A stretch of 64,000 nt of DNA from Bacteroidota bacterium. GTDB lineage: Bacteria > Bacteroidota > Bacteroidia > B-17B0 > Aurantibacillaceae. Both the position numbers and the translations under genes were made by a program. This document shows positions 1-8,705 of the stretch, piece after piece. The notes below the pieces were generated by a model. It had not been told where the DNA came from, ran no database searches, and worked only from the letters and a program-made list of their open reading frames with translations. The first letter of the stretch is position 1. Each line of letters begins with the position of its first letter. The stretch is from assembly GCA_016708845.1 (NCBI GenBank), contig JADJFB010000009.1, positions 186,001-250,000 of the forward strand. Reading direction: 5' to 3'.

Positions 1-770
1 AATTTATACCTTTCCTCTTTAGGTGACCACAATTTAGCTGGAGATGTATATCCAAAATAAATATTATCATTATCATCAAAATGAAGTCCAATGAACCCAA
101 CATCCTCCAAATCCACCATAGTACCAATCCCAGTAGCCGACGAGAAAAAATTAATCGTTTTATTTTCCGTATTAGTAAATAATTTTTCGTCAACTGTTTT
201 TGTCCAAAGCTTTTTTTGATTCGAAGCATCCATCAAAATAAAATCCGTTTGATATGCCGTTTTCTTATCTGGTTTATGTGAAGATTTGATTAAAAATTTA
301 GTATTACTAGGATTAGGGTAAATATCAAAACTAACAAACTCATAATGATCAGAAGGAACAGATACTATTTCCTTCAAAACATCAGACACTACACCACTAG
401 AAGAAATTGTTTGATAAAACAAGGTCATCATATCTGCTTTTTTATCATACTGTCTTCTAAAAATAAAAACATTTCCTTGGCAATACTCCACATCTTCGAT
501 TTTTGTTCTTCTTTCGTCATCCAAACTTATTTCTTTTGAAAAAACAGGCTTTAAAGATGACTTATCATATTTTTCAATAAAAAAAGATGTTCCCTTACCT
601 TTACTTCTTACTCGATAAGCATAAAAACTATTATCATCGCCTTTAAGCATACGGTTCATCTTACTATCTCTGTCATTATCAAGTTCAGGCCCATTGGTCA
701 TGATTGCTTGAGAAAATGCTAAACTGCTTAAAATAATTAAGCAAACGGTAGTTATTGATTTTAAAGTCAT
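1..770 (-). CDS. Exported protein of unknown function, cut by window start (partial)
   Basis: An open minus-strand frame runs from an ATG at 770 to the window edge with no stop (256 codons visible), so its C-terminus lies outside. It opens with a signal peptide (MTLKSITTVCLIILSSLAFS then QA), so the product is probably exported or periplasmic. The mature part is rich in charged and aromatic residues, with stretches such as FYAYRVRSKGKG, FILMDASNQKKLW and DDNDNIYFGY that resemble beta-strand, propeller-like proteins. I do not recognise a family. The frame has no internal lesion. No TAnnTTTG box was found immediately upstream. Presence of a gene is well supported; function is not. Confidence 0.75.
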   Translation of the reverse strand, partial: MTLKSITTVCLIILSSLAFSQAIMTNGPELDNDRDSKMNRMLKGDDNSFYAYRVRSKGKGTSFFIEKYDKSSLKPVFSKEISLDDERRTKIEDVEYCQGNVFIFRRQYDKKADMMTLFYQTISSSGVVSDVLKEIVSVPSDHYEFVSFDIYPNPSNTKFLIKSSHKPDKKTAYQTDFILMDASNQKKLWTKTVDEKLFTNTENKTINFFSSATGIGTMVDLEDVGFIGLHFDDNDNIYFGYTSPAKLWSPKEERYK

Positions 771-855
771 ATTATAATTGTTTTTTGTAAATTTATTACA
801 TTTATTTTAATACTTAGTGGTATTAATTCCTATTTTCTGTCTGTTAAAGCAAATT

Positions 856-1621
856 CTATATCTTCCTGCACATATAAAGCAATTCACCTTTTGGTAATCG
901 GTATCTCTCTACCAATTCGGCGCTAATTTCTTTCGTGTAGTCTTCCACTGTAACAATAAAACCTGCCGCCGCTAATTTATCTTTGTAATCTAAGCCAAAT
1001 AAACGTACATGGTCTTTTTGCCAAAAATGGATTTCGCGGTCTTTTTCGCTCGTAATGCTTTTATCCTCATACGTTTCGTAACGATTAACATCTTGAGGAA
1101 TTTGAAAAATACCAAATCCGCCCGGTTTCATCATGCGATATAATTCACGCATACATTGGTCGGCATCTTGTACGTGTTCTAACACATGATGGCAAAAGAT
1201 TACATCAAATGTGTTGTCTGCAAATGGCGCATGATGTAAATCAAAATGATGGTCGGCAATAGGCGAATTATAGTCTCCTGTTACATAATCTAAATTAGGC
1301 ATCGCTTTAAACAATTTATAAAAGCACTGTTCTGGTGCAATATGCAATAGTTTATGTTTCGCTGTAAAGAAATTTGTTTTATTTTTTAGGTATAACCATA
1401 ATAAACGATGTCTTTCTAATGACAAACTACCAGGACAAAGCGCATTTTCGCGGGCAACATTTTTACTGTAACCATAGGGTAAAAATTTACGGTAAGTTTT
1501 TCCACTAATAGGATCTTCAAATCTATTACCATAGTATAAAATTGGTGCTATTTTACTAAAAAATTAAACTTAGTTTAATTAGTATGGGGCGAGGAATGGT
1601 TCGAAGTATAAAATGGAACAT
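856..1621 (-). pseudogene. SAM-dependent methyltransferase (class I), N-terminal frameshift
   Basis: The intact part (856-1563) encodes a class I methyltransferase: LHIAPEQCF matches the SAM-binding motif I region, and FADNTFDVIFCHHVLEHV is the post-motif typical of Methyltransf_11 proteins. A TTG at 1425 is the only usual start in that frame, but coding sequence continues upstream of it (GKTYRKFLPYG, NALCPGSLSLERHRLLWL), which is typical of this family's N-terminus. Removing one base from the A6 run at 1558-1563 joins it to an ATG at 1621 (MFHFILRTIPRPILIKLS). I therefore read one gene of about 255 residues with a one-base insertion. It may be intact if this is a sequencing error. The methyl acceptor is unknown; the next locus downstream on the other strand is also glycosyltransferase/methyltransferase. 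Confidence 0.75.
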
Positions 1622-1665
1622 TTATCTGTAATTATGGTTTTCTAAAATTTGTGTCTGAAAATTGT

Positions 1666-1673
1666 CAAAAATA
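1666..1673 (-). promoter_or_regulatory. Bacteroidota -7 box (TATTTTTG) for the methyltransferase
   Basis: The minus strand reads TATTTTTG, matching the Bacteroidota consensus TAnnTTTG, about 45 bases before the proposed ATG at 1621. No TTG lies at the ideal -33 distance. It supports the upstream start over the TTG at 1425. Confidence 0.35.
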
Positions 1674-1719
1674 CGCAAAATCATGCTGTTATAAAATGAG
1701 ATTAGCATAATTAATTTGT

Positions 1720-1727
1720 TATTTTTG
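1720..1727 (+). promoter_or_regulatory. Bacteroidota -7 box (TATTTTTG) for the glycosyltransferase operon
   Basis: TATTTTTG matches TAnnTTTG and ends 19 bases before the ATG at 1747. A -33 TTG at the best spacing is not visible. The rest of 1622-1746 holds nothing else I recognise. Confidence 0.4.
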
Positions 1728-1746
1728 TGATTCTGAGTAATATACT

Positions 1747-3465
1747 ATGGCAAAGACTACTACAACAAAAAGCACTTCTTCTAGTTCGTTAAATAATAAA
1801 ACCCTGTTTGACAAAATAGATTCTTGGGGCGAAAACAATAATAATAAACTACTTTTTACCTTTCTTGGCGTATCCTTATTTTTTTCGTTTATGTTATTTA
1901 ATGCGCGCATCAGTGAGGCGCATGATGATGCTTTATACTTAGAAGGTGGTTGGAGATACGTAAATGAATTCCCTAATTACTTCTACACACAAAATGCACC
2001 ATTATATGTATTATTCTTAGGCTTATTGACCAAACTTTTTGGCTTTAAATTGCTTTTATTCAAGTTATTTAATGTTGTATTTAACTTTTTTGCAGTCTAC
2101 TTTTTTTATAAAACATTTTATAAAAGAATTCCTTTTATAGTTTTTATTCCTGTAATGATTTTTGTAAGCTCTAATCACTTAATACAGTATTATGCAAGCA
2201 TGACCTTTACAGAAGCGTTTTATTTGTTTTTACAATCATTGTTTTTCTTTTGGTTTTTTAAATTGTATGATGCGCTGCAATTGGAGCCTAATACCAATAA
2301 ACACTATAAACTATGGTTAATGGTAGGCTTGTTTACCTTTTTAATTGCTACCTGCAAAAGTGTTGCTATTGTTGCTGTTCCCGTTTTAATGTTTTATTTC
2401 TTAATCGAAAAACAATGGAAGAATGTAGGATTTGCGCTAGGTGCCTATCTCATTTTCAAAATTCCATACGAGCTTTTAGTAAAATTAATTTGGGGTTCTC
2501 AAAATCAATTTAGCGGACAAAGTAAGATTTTACTATTAAAAGATCCTTATGATAAGTCGTTAGGAAATGATGATTTAGCTGGCTTTATTGGTCGTTTTTT
2601 TGATAACTGCAATTTATATTTAGGGAAACGCTTTTATGAGTTACTTGGATTAAGAGAGGAATACACCAGACCAGTTGAAAGCCAATTACAAGCTGATAAA
2701 TTACAAAGTGAATACAAATACTTAGCATTTTTTGTCGTTATTATTTTAGTTATTGCTTTATTTCAGGTAATTAAACAAAAAAATAAACCCTTATTATTTT
2801 TTGGATTATTTACAGGGGCGCAACTTTTATTATCCTTTGTCATACTTCAAGCACGTTGGGACCAGCCTCGTATTGTATTAATTTGTATGCCAATAATGTT
2901 AATCTTAATGTATTATTTATTTTTTAATACAGTAAAAAAATCGGGCATGGGTCAAGGCATTTATTTAGTGATTGTTGGCATCATATCGGCATCTGTTTTA
3001 ATGTCATCATTTAAACGCGGCTCAGAAAATTTACCCATAGTGAAGAAAAATTTATCTGGTAATATTTATTATGGTTACACACCTGATTGGCAGAACTTTT
3101 TGAAATGTAGCCAATGGTGTTCGGATAGTTTACCGGCAAATACATTAGTGGCTAGTAGAAAAGCACCGATGAGTTTTGTGTACGGAAAAGGAAAAAAATT
3201 CTTCCCTATTTATAGCGTTATTGTTAAAGATTCTCTAACTCAACAATCTAATCCAGATAGTGCTTTAGCCTTTTTTGCAGCCAAAGGTGTGACACATATC
3301 ATGGTTGGAAGTTTAAGAATAAATCCAAAACAAAATACTGGGGATGTTATTAATACCGTTCACAACATTGTTCAACCTATCTTTCAAAAGTATCCCGACA
3401 AGTTAAAATTAGTGCACACCGAAGGTTTGTCTGAACAATCTTATATTTTTGAAATTACTAAATAA
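1747..3465 (+). CDS. Multi-pass membrane glycosyltransferase (GT-C / ArnT-like)
   Basis: This 572-residue protein has a polar Ser/Thr/Lys-rich N-terminus (about 40 residues), then many hydrophobic segments spread to about residue 420, then a soluble C-terminal part. After the first membrane segment it carries EAHDDALYLEGG, the acidic pair in the first periplasmic loop that GT39/ArnT/PMT-type GT-C enzymes use to bind a polyprenyl-linked sugar. It probably moves a sugar from a lipid carrier to a cell-surface glycan or protein; the substrate cannot be told. Its stop overlaps the next ATG (TAATG at 3463-3467), so it is translationally coupled to a two-domain methyltransferase. Family-level confidence is moderate. 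Confidence 0.75.
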   Translation: MAKTTTTKSTSSSSLNNKTLFDKIDSWGENNNNKLLFTFLGVSLFFSFMLFNARISEAHDDALYLEGGWRYVNEFPNYFYTQNAPLYVLFLGLLTKLFGFKLLLFKLFNVVFNFFAVYFFYKTFYKRIPFIVFIPVMIFVSSNHLIQYYASMTFTEAFYLFLQSLFFFWFFKLYDALQLEPNTNKHYKLWLMVGLFTFLIATCKSVAIVAVPVLMFYFLIEKQWKNVGFALGAYLIFKIPYELLVKLIWGSQNQFSGQSKILLLKDPYDKSLGNDDLAGFIGRFFDNCNLYLGKRFYELLGLREEYTRPVESQLQADKLQSEYKYLAFFVVIILVIALFQVIKQKNKPLLFFGLFTGAQLLLSFVILQARWDQPRIVLICMPIMLILMYYLFFNTVKKSGMGQGIYLVIVGIISASVLMSSFKRGSENLPIVKKNLSGNIYYGYTPDWQNFLKCSQWCSDSLPANTLVASRKAPMSFVYGKGKKFFPIYSVIVKDSLTQQSNPDSALAFFAAKGVTHIMVGSLRINPKQNTGDVINTVHNIVQPIFQKYPDKLKLVHTEGLSEQSYIFEITK

Positions 3466-4958
3466 TGGCATCATCTTTAAGCATAGCACTAGGTAATTTT
3501 TTGTACAAAAACTGTTTTCCAATTTATAAACTCACCTATAAATCGTTTAAGGAGAAACAAGACGCATTTGAAATTTCATTAATGAAAAAATATATCAAAG
3601 CAGGAGATACTGTTTTGGATATTGGCGCTAACATAGGTTTTTACGCCGAAATATTATCTGGCATCGTTGGAGAAAAAGGAAAAGTACATTGCTTTGAACC
3701 TGACACTACTAATTTTAAACATTTAGAAAGTAGAAGTAAACATTTACCAAATGTGACCATCAATAACAAAGCCGTTTCAGATAAAACAGAAACCATAAAA
3801 ATTTACACTTCTAAAAAATTAAATGTAGATCACAGAACATACAAGCCTGATGAGTACGATCAAGAAATTGATATTCATGCCATCTCAGTGGATGAGTATC
3901 TACAATCATCAACATCTGAAATAAATTTCATTAAAATGGACATTCAAGGTTTTGAAATGAGTGCCGTAAAAGGCATGACAAAAACCTTGCAAAGTCCTCA
4001 TTTAAAAATGCTTTCAGAATTTTGGCCTTATGGCATGCGCAAAGCCGGAACCAGTGTGTTAGAGTATTTTCATTTCTTAAAACAAAACCATTTTTATATT
4101 TATTTAATTGATAACAATCAACTAATTGAATTAACTGAAGAGAAAGTAAAAACGTTTTTGAATTTACCAGAAACAACTTATATGAATATTTTGCAAGTAA
4201 AGACCGTGTTTAAAAAATATACCATACCATTCGATTTAGATGATCCAAGAGCAACCTTGGCGCATAGAGATATTATTTTACAAAAACCATTTTTAAAACG
4301 GTTATATCAAGATTGGTATCAAATTTTTATTCAAAAAAGTAAAGAAGTTGGTAAAGGTATTTATTTGGAGATTGGCTCTGGAGGCGGATTTTTAAAAGAT
4401 GAATTTCCTGAAGTAGTAACGTCTGATATTTTAGATTTACCTGTAGTTGATAAAGTATTTAGCGCCGAAGAAATGCCTTATAAAGAAAATGAATTAGGTT
4501 GCATTATGATGTTAAATGTATTTCATCACATCCCTCGCCCCTATTTATTTTTGCAAGAAGCAGAACGAACATTAATCTCTGGCGGAAAAAGTATTATGAT
4601 TGAGCCTGCTAATTCTGCATTAGGAAGATTCATCTATAAACGCTTTCATCACGAACCTTTTGAAGAAAATGGACCTCGCGAAATAAAACCAGGAAATCCT
4701 TTAAGTAATTCGAATCAAGCGTTACCACATATTTATTTTGAAAGAGATTTAGAACAATTCGCTAAAGATTTTCCAAAATTAAAAATCAATAAAATCACTT
4801 ATCATACTCCTTTTATGTATGTGTTAAGTGGTGGTGTTTCGAGAAGTGCGATGCTACCCTACTTTATGTATAATTTTGCAAAAGCTATGGAGTGGCTATG
4901 CAAACCATTTAGTAAGCAGTTGGGATTGTTTTGCACAGTGGAAGTAGAGAAAATTTAA
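3465..4958 (+). CDS. Two-domain methyltransferase: FkbM family + class I SAM methyltransferase
   Basis: The 497-residue protein contains two SAM-binding modules. The N-terminal half has VLDIGANIGFYAEIL (about residues 49-63) followed by HCFEPD and FIKMDIQGFE, the signature order of FkbM methyltransferases, which usually O-methylate sugars. The C-terminal half starts with YLEIGSGGGFL and continues with AEEMPYKENELGCIMMLNVFHHI, a Methyltransf_11 layout. Typical members of either family are about half this length, so this is a fusion or a natural bifunctional enzyme. It overlaps the upstream glycosyltransferase by one base, which suggests a joint role in glycan decoration. Its stop and the stop of the convergent symporter overlap within one TTAA. 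Confidence 0.85.
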   Translation: MASSLSIALGNFLYKNCFPIYKLTYKSFKEKQDAFEISLMKKYIKAGDTVLDIGANIGFYAEILSGIVGEKGKVHCFEPDTTNFKHLESRSKHLPNVTINNKAVSDKTETIKIYTSKKLNVDHRTYKPDEYDQEIDIHAISVDEYLQSSTSEINFIKMDIQGFEMSAVKGMTKTLQSPHLKMLSEFWPYGMRKAGTSVLEYFHFLKQNHFYIYLIDNNQLIELTEEKVKTFLNLPETTYMNILQVKTVFKKYTIPFDLDDPRATLAHRDIILQKPFLKRLYQDWYQIFIQKSKEVGKGIYLEIGSGGGFLKDEFPEVVTSDILDLPVVDKVFSAEEMPYKENELGCIMMLNVFHHIPRPYLFLQEAERTLISGGKSIMIEPANSALGRFIYKRFHHEPFEENGPREIKPGNPLSNSNQALPHIYFERDLEQFAKDFPKLKINKITYHTPFMYVLSGGVSRSAMLPYFMYNFAKAMEWLCKPFSKQLGLFCTVEVEKI

Positions 4959-6441
4959 GCGATTGCAATTCTCTTCCTCACAAACATTAATCCTAATATT
5001 GTAATTCCTGCATTAATTAAAATCAATTCATTTCCAATTTCATAGGTCGTCATGGTTTTAACTACATAATTTGCTAATATGTAAGTAATGATTGGTGCTA
5101 CAACACAAACAACTGGCACTAATCTATCGCTCAACTGTTGTTTAGTAAATAGGCCAATTGCAAATAAACCTAATAATGGTCCGTAAGTATAACCTGCTAA
5201 CATCAAAATCGTATCAATAATAGCTCGCTGATTTAAAATATCAAATACAATAATCACTAACCATAAAATCACCGCAAAACCAATATGAATATAAGTTCTA
5301 CGTTTTGATTTTTGTTCATCTGTTAACGCTGTATTTCTATCATACTCTAACATATCAATATATGTAGAAGTCGTTAAAGTTGTGAGAACACTGTCGGCAC
5401 TGCTAAAGGTAGCAGCAGTTAAACCGATAATAAAAATTAAACCAGCAAACATTCCCAAATGATTCAAAGCCAGATTAGGAAATACTTTATCAGTAATAAT
5501 TTTTCCTGTTTCAGCATTCATTGGCAAATCGATAGCAGCGTGAGCATAATATTGATATAATAAAACCCCAAGTGATAAAAAGAAAATATTTACAATCACC
5601 ATGACGATACTAAACCAAAAAATATTTTTTTGCGCATCAGCCAACGATTTGCAACCTAAATTTTTCTGCATCATGTTTTGGTCAAGTCCTGTCATAGCAA
5701 CAGCAATAAAAATCCCACCAATAAATTCTTTCACAAAAAAATTAGGTTTATGCCAATCCCAAAAAAATGTTTTTGAATAATCTGAATTGGCAATATTAGT
5801 AATGGCTTGTCCAAAACCAATATCCATTTTATCAATAATAATGGCGATAGAAACAACTACCCCTAAAACTAAAAACAATGATTGAAAAGTATCTGTCCAA
5901 ACTAAAGTTTTAATACCACCTTTGTAAGTGTATAATAACATTAATACTAAAATCACTGAAACGCTTAACCAAAAAGGCACATGAACACTTTTTATTTGGT
6001 CGAATACAAAAAACTGAATCACACCTGCGGCTAAATACAACCGCCCTGAAGCACCTAAAATACGAGATAATATAAAAAAGAATGCGCCTGTTTTTGTGTA
6101 TGTCGCCCAAAACGAGTTTCTAAATAGGTATAAATAGAAACCAAATTCATTTTGTAATAAATGGGCAATAATACTTTTGAAATAATGAAATAACCTACAA
6201 AATAGCCAAGAACCAATTGTAAATATGAGAAATTAGCTCCGCCAACTTTACCTGGAACAGAAATGTAAGTTACTCCACTTAAGGAATCACCAATCATCCC
6301 AAAAGCTACCGCATACCATGGAGAGGTATGATTTCCTGAAAAATAACTTTCAGCAGTAGAATTTTTAGATGTTAAGTAGGCAATTAAGAGCAATCCTCCA
6401 AAATATAAGCCTATGCATGAAATAATAAGTAATGGCGACAT
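4955..6441 (-). pseudogene. Sodium:solute symporter (SSS family), frameshifted
   Basis: Two fragments together make one SSS-family transporter of about 495 residues: the N-terminal part 6055-6441 (YFSGNHTSPWYAVAFGMIGDSLSGVTYISVPG, split by membrane helices) and the C-terminal part 4955-6040 (TAATFSSADSVLTTLTTSTYID is a strong SSS motif in the sodium-site region). The N-terminal frame stops just after ETRFGRHTQKQ. Adding one base to the T5 run at 6091-6095 (an A run on the coding strand) restores HTQKTGAFFFILSRILGASG and reaches the second frame, so the lesion is a one-base loss. SSS proteins co-transport sodium with sugars, amino acids or vitamins; the substrate is unknown. The gene is convergent with the methyltransferase. 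Confidence 0.85.
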
Positions 6442-6591
6442 ACTTTAAAGATAAAGTGAAGGCAACCTAAATTTTGAATTAAAAAACTATTATTTTAAAT
6501 ACCTGAACGTTAATATCTTTTAACATTCAAAACCCTTTATAAATCAACAATAATTGCCATTTTTTGCTACCTTGTTGCCTTAATATTATTT

Positions 6592-7533
6592 ATGCAAGAC
6601 ATCATAGCAAAAATACCTCGTGAAGCATTATTGAACGAGTTAACTAAGGAGCGCTACATACGTAAAACCAACAATGGTGATAATGAAATTTACATTATCA
6701 CTCACCACGATTCACCAAACACGATGAAAGAAATCGGTCGTTTGAGAGAAGTAAGCTTCCGTCATGCTGGCGGTGGAACAGGCTTAGCTTGCGACCTAGA
6801 TGAATTTGATATTGGTGAACATCCCTATAAACAACTTTTAGTTTGGGATCCTATTGAAAAAGAAATTGTGGGCGCTTACCGTTTTATTTTGTGCAGAGAT
6901 GCCGAATACAAAGATGGCAAAGTATTATTAGCTACAACCGAATTATTTGATTTCTCTCCAGAGTTCTACAAAACCTATTTGCCTTATACCATTGAATTAG
7001 GACGTTCTTTTATCCAGCCTCAATATCAACCATCCGAACAATTTAGAAAAGGATTATTTAGTTTAGATAATCTATGGGACGGATTGGGTGCAATTGTTGT
7101 GGATAATCCTGACATGAAATATTATTACGGCAAAGTAACTATGTATACAGATTTTAACGTGGAGGCTCGTGATTATATTTTATCCTTCTTAAAATATTAT
7201 TTTCCTGATCCTCAAAAATTAGTAACTCCAATACATGGTGTTGATATTAAGACAGATGTGTCTGCGTTTTTAAAAGAAATTGAAGGTAAAGACTACAAAG
7301 CTGGCCACGCTATTTTAAACAAGCATGTAAGAGCTTTAGGAGAAAATATTCCTCCAATGGTAAATGCTTATAGTAACTTATCGAGCACTATGTTATCTTT
7401 TGGAACTGCTGTTAATCCAACCTTTGGTGGTGTAGAAGAAACAGGTATTTTGGTAACCATCGCAGATATTTACAAAAGCAAGTCTGATAGACACATTGAA
7501 ACTTACAACAAAGAACTTAGAGAAAGAATTTAA
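6592..7533 (+). CDS. OlsB/GlsB-like acyl-ACP N-acyltransferase (GNAT, hemolysin-like)
   Basis: This 313-residue protein has the Acetyltransf_5 pattern: REVSFRHAGGGTGLACDLDEFD, then LLVWDPIEKEIVGAYRF and ELGRSFIQPQYQ, followed by LDNLWDGLGAIVV. That family includes OlsB (acyl-ACP to ornithine) and GlsB of Bacteroides (acyl-ACP to glycine), the first step of aminolipid synthesis. In Bacteroidota such genes often stand next to a PlsC-type partner; here the only PlsC-like gene is at 52.5 kb. The product is likely a cytoplasmic, membrane-associated enzyme making a monoacylated amino acid. The amino acid used cannot be read from sequence. The start ATG at 6592 is the first in frame. Confidence 0.75.
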   Translation: MQDIIAKIPREALLNELTKERYIRKTNNGDNEIYIITHHDSPNTMKEIGRLREVSFRHAGGGTGLACDLDEFDIGEHPYKQLLVWDPIEKEIVGAYRFILCRDAEYKDGKVLLATTELFDFSPEFYKTYLPYTIELGRSFIQPQYQPSEQFRKGLFSLDNLWDGLGAIVVDNPDMKYYYGKVTMYTDFNVEARDYILSFLKYYFPDPQKLVTPIHGVDIKTDVSAFLKEIEGKDYKAGHAILNKHVRALGENIPPMVNAYSNLSSTMLSFGTAVNPTFGGVEETGILVTIADIYKSKSDRHIETYNKELRERI

Positions 7534-7535
7534 CA

Positions 7536-7595
7536 TTGTCAGTTCGAGCGGAGCAATTCTCAACTCCACTATTCTGCGGTTCTTAAGCCGGTCAC
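7536..7595. repeat. Degenerate intergenic repeat (TTCGAGCGGAG type)
   Basis: The gap before engB contains GTCAGTTCGAGCGGAG and then TCTGCGGTTCTTAAG. It resembles GC-richer intergenic palindromic repeats seen scattered in Bacteroidota genomes, here decayed. It is noticeably richer in G and C than its surroundings. No second copy was found in this window. Confidence 0.3.
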
Positions 7596-7611
7596 CAAAA
7601 CAAATACAAAA

Positions 7612-8292
7612 ATGGAAATAAAAAATGCTAAATTTTTAAAAAGCAGTTCTAATAACAAACACTGTCCCCCACCCGATAAGCCAGAGTTTGCTTTTATTGG
7701 AAGAAGTAACGTTGGAAAGTCTTCGTTAATCAATATGCTTTGCAACGAAAAAAATTTAGCAAAAACTTCTTCAAAACCAGGTAAAACACAATTAATTAAT
7801 CATTTTATTATAGATAATAAATGGTACTTAGTGGATTTACCTGGATACGGTTATGCTAAAACAAGTAAAACCAATTTAGATAAATTTGAAGAGTTAATTA
7901 GTAATTATATAACGAAACGTAAAAATTTAATTTGTGTCATTATTTTAATTGATAGTCGTTTAGAATTACAACCTATTGATGGCGAATTTATGGATTGGTG
8001 CACGCAACACGAAATCCCATTTTGTTTAGCCTTTACAAAAATTGATAAACTAGGAAAAAATCAGTGGGCTAGTAATTTTGCCAAATACAAAAAACGCTTA
8101 ATGGATTATTGGGGAGAATTACCTCAATTATTTGAAACTAGTGCAGAAAAAAGACAAGGTAAAGAAGCTATTTTAGAATACATTGGCGAAAACATGCAAT
8201 ATTTTATTCCACCACCAAAAGGAGTGAAAGCGACCAACTATGACGATGATGAGTTTGATGAAGAATATGAAAACGACAACGATGGTATCTGA
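7612..8292 (+). CDS. engB: Ribosome biogenesis GTP-binding protein EngB (YihA/YsxC)
   Basis: EngB is an essential GTPase for 50S ribosomal subunit assembly. G1 is GRSNVGKSS (residues 30-38), G3 is DLPGYGYA (75-82, the GYGYA being diagnostic), and G4 is TKID (142-145). The N-terminal KFLKSS and the region PEFAFIG also fit the family. At 226 residues it is slightly longer than usual because of an acidic C-terminal tail (NYDDDEFDEEYEN). The next gene begins inside its last codons (ATG at 8282, overlap 11 bases), so the two are probably cotranslated. Confidence 0.95.
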   Translation: MEIKNAKFLKSSSNNKHCPPPDKPEFAFIGRSNVGKSSLINMLCNEKNLAKTSSKPGKTQLINHFIIDNKWYLVDLPGYGYAKTSKTNLDKFEELISNYITKRKNLICVIILIDSRLELQPIDGEFMDWCTQHEIPFCLAFTKIDKLGKNQWASNFAKYKKRLMDYWGELPQLFETSAEKRQGKEAILEYIGENMQYFIPPPKGVKATNYDDDEFDEEYENDNDGI

Positions 8293-8617
8293 GTGGCAAC
8301 AATTGCAAAATAAATTGAAAGAACGTTTTGGTTCAGAAATGGATCATGATGCTATTTTATTTATGATTGGCTTACAAGAATTAGATAAACCTTATAAAGC
8401 TTATAAAAAAGACGAGAAACTAGAGGTCATGCATATTGGCGTTTGTACTGTATTAGCACCTTATGGCTTTTATGAATACAAAGGCCGTGATGATGAAGAT
8501 TGGCCACACTGGGAGCTAAAAGAAAAAATACCTTTTTTAGATGCAAAGAGCCAAAGCAAATTAATGAATGATGCTTTAATTGATTACTTTAAAAAAGCTG
8601 ACTTTTTAGGTGAATAA
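8282..8617 (+). CDS. Small protein of unknown function coupled to engB
   Basis: I choose ATG 8282 (MVSEWQQLQNKLKERFG) over the in-frame upstream ATG at 8240, because 8240 would only re-read the acidic tail of engB in another frame. The 111-residue product has no signal peptide or membrane segment. Visible elements are an amphipathic N-terminal helix, MDHDAILFMIGLQEL, then HIGVCTVLAPYGFYEYKGRDDEDWPHW, interrupted here only by normal residues, and a helical C-terminus. It looks like a conserved Bacteroidota cytoplasmic protein, but I cannot name a family. Coupling to engB suggests a housekeeping role. Confidence 0.7.
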   Translation: MVSEWQQLQNKLKERFGSEMDHDAILFMIGLQELDKPYKAYKKDEKLEVMHIGVCTVLAPYGFYEYKGRDDEDWPHWELKEKIPFLDAKSQSKLMNDALIDYFKKADFLGE

Positions 8618-8705
8618 ATACATATAAAGCTATTTTACCATTTATCCTTTTTTGAAAAAAAACTACGATCTATTTAATACATTTATTATTCAAATCAAAT
8701 ATAAC

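Noticed and set aside
345..539. Plus-strand frame MIRRNRYYF in the first kilobase
   Set aside because: It is antisense to the long open exported-protein frame that runs from 770 to the window start, and has no family character.
5910..6110. Separate small gene within the symporter
   Set aside because: The frame is a shadow across the frameshift; the symporter reading (TGAFFFILSRILGASG) explains the sequence.
8240..8281. Upstream ATG 8240 as start of the small gene after engB
   Set aside because: The extra 14 residues (MTMMSLMKNMK type) only re-read the acidic engB tail in another frame; ATG 8282 gives a sensible start.
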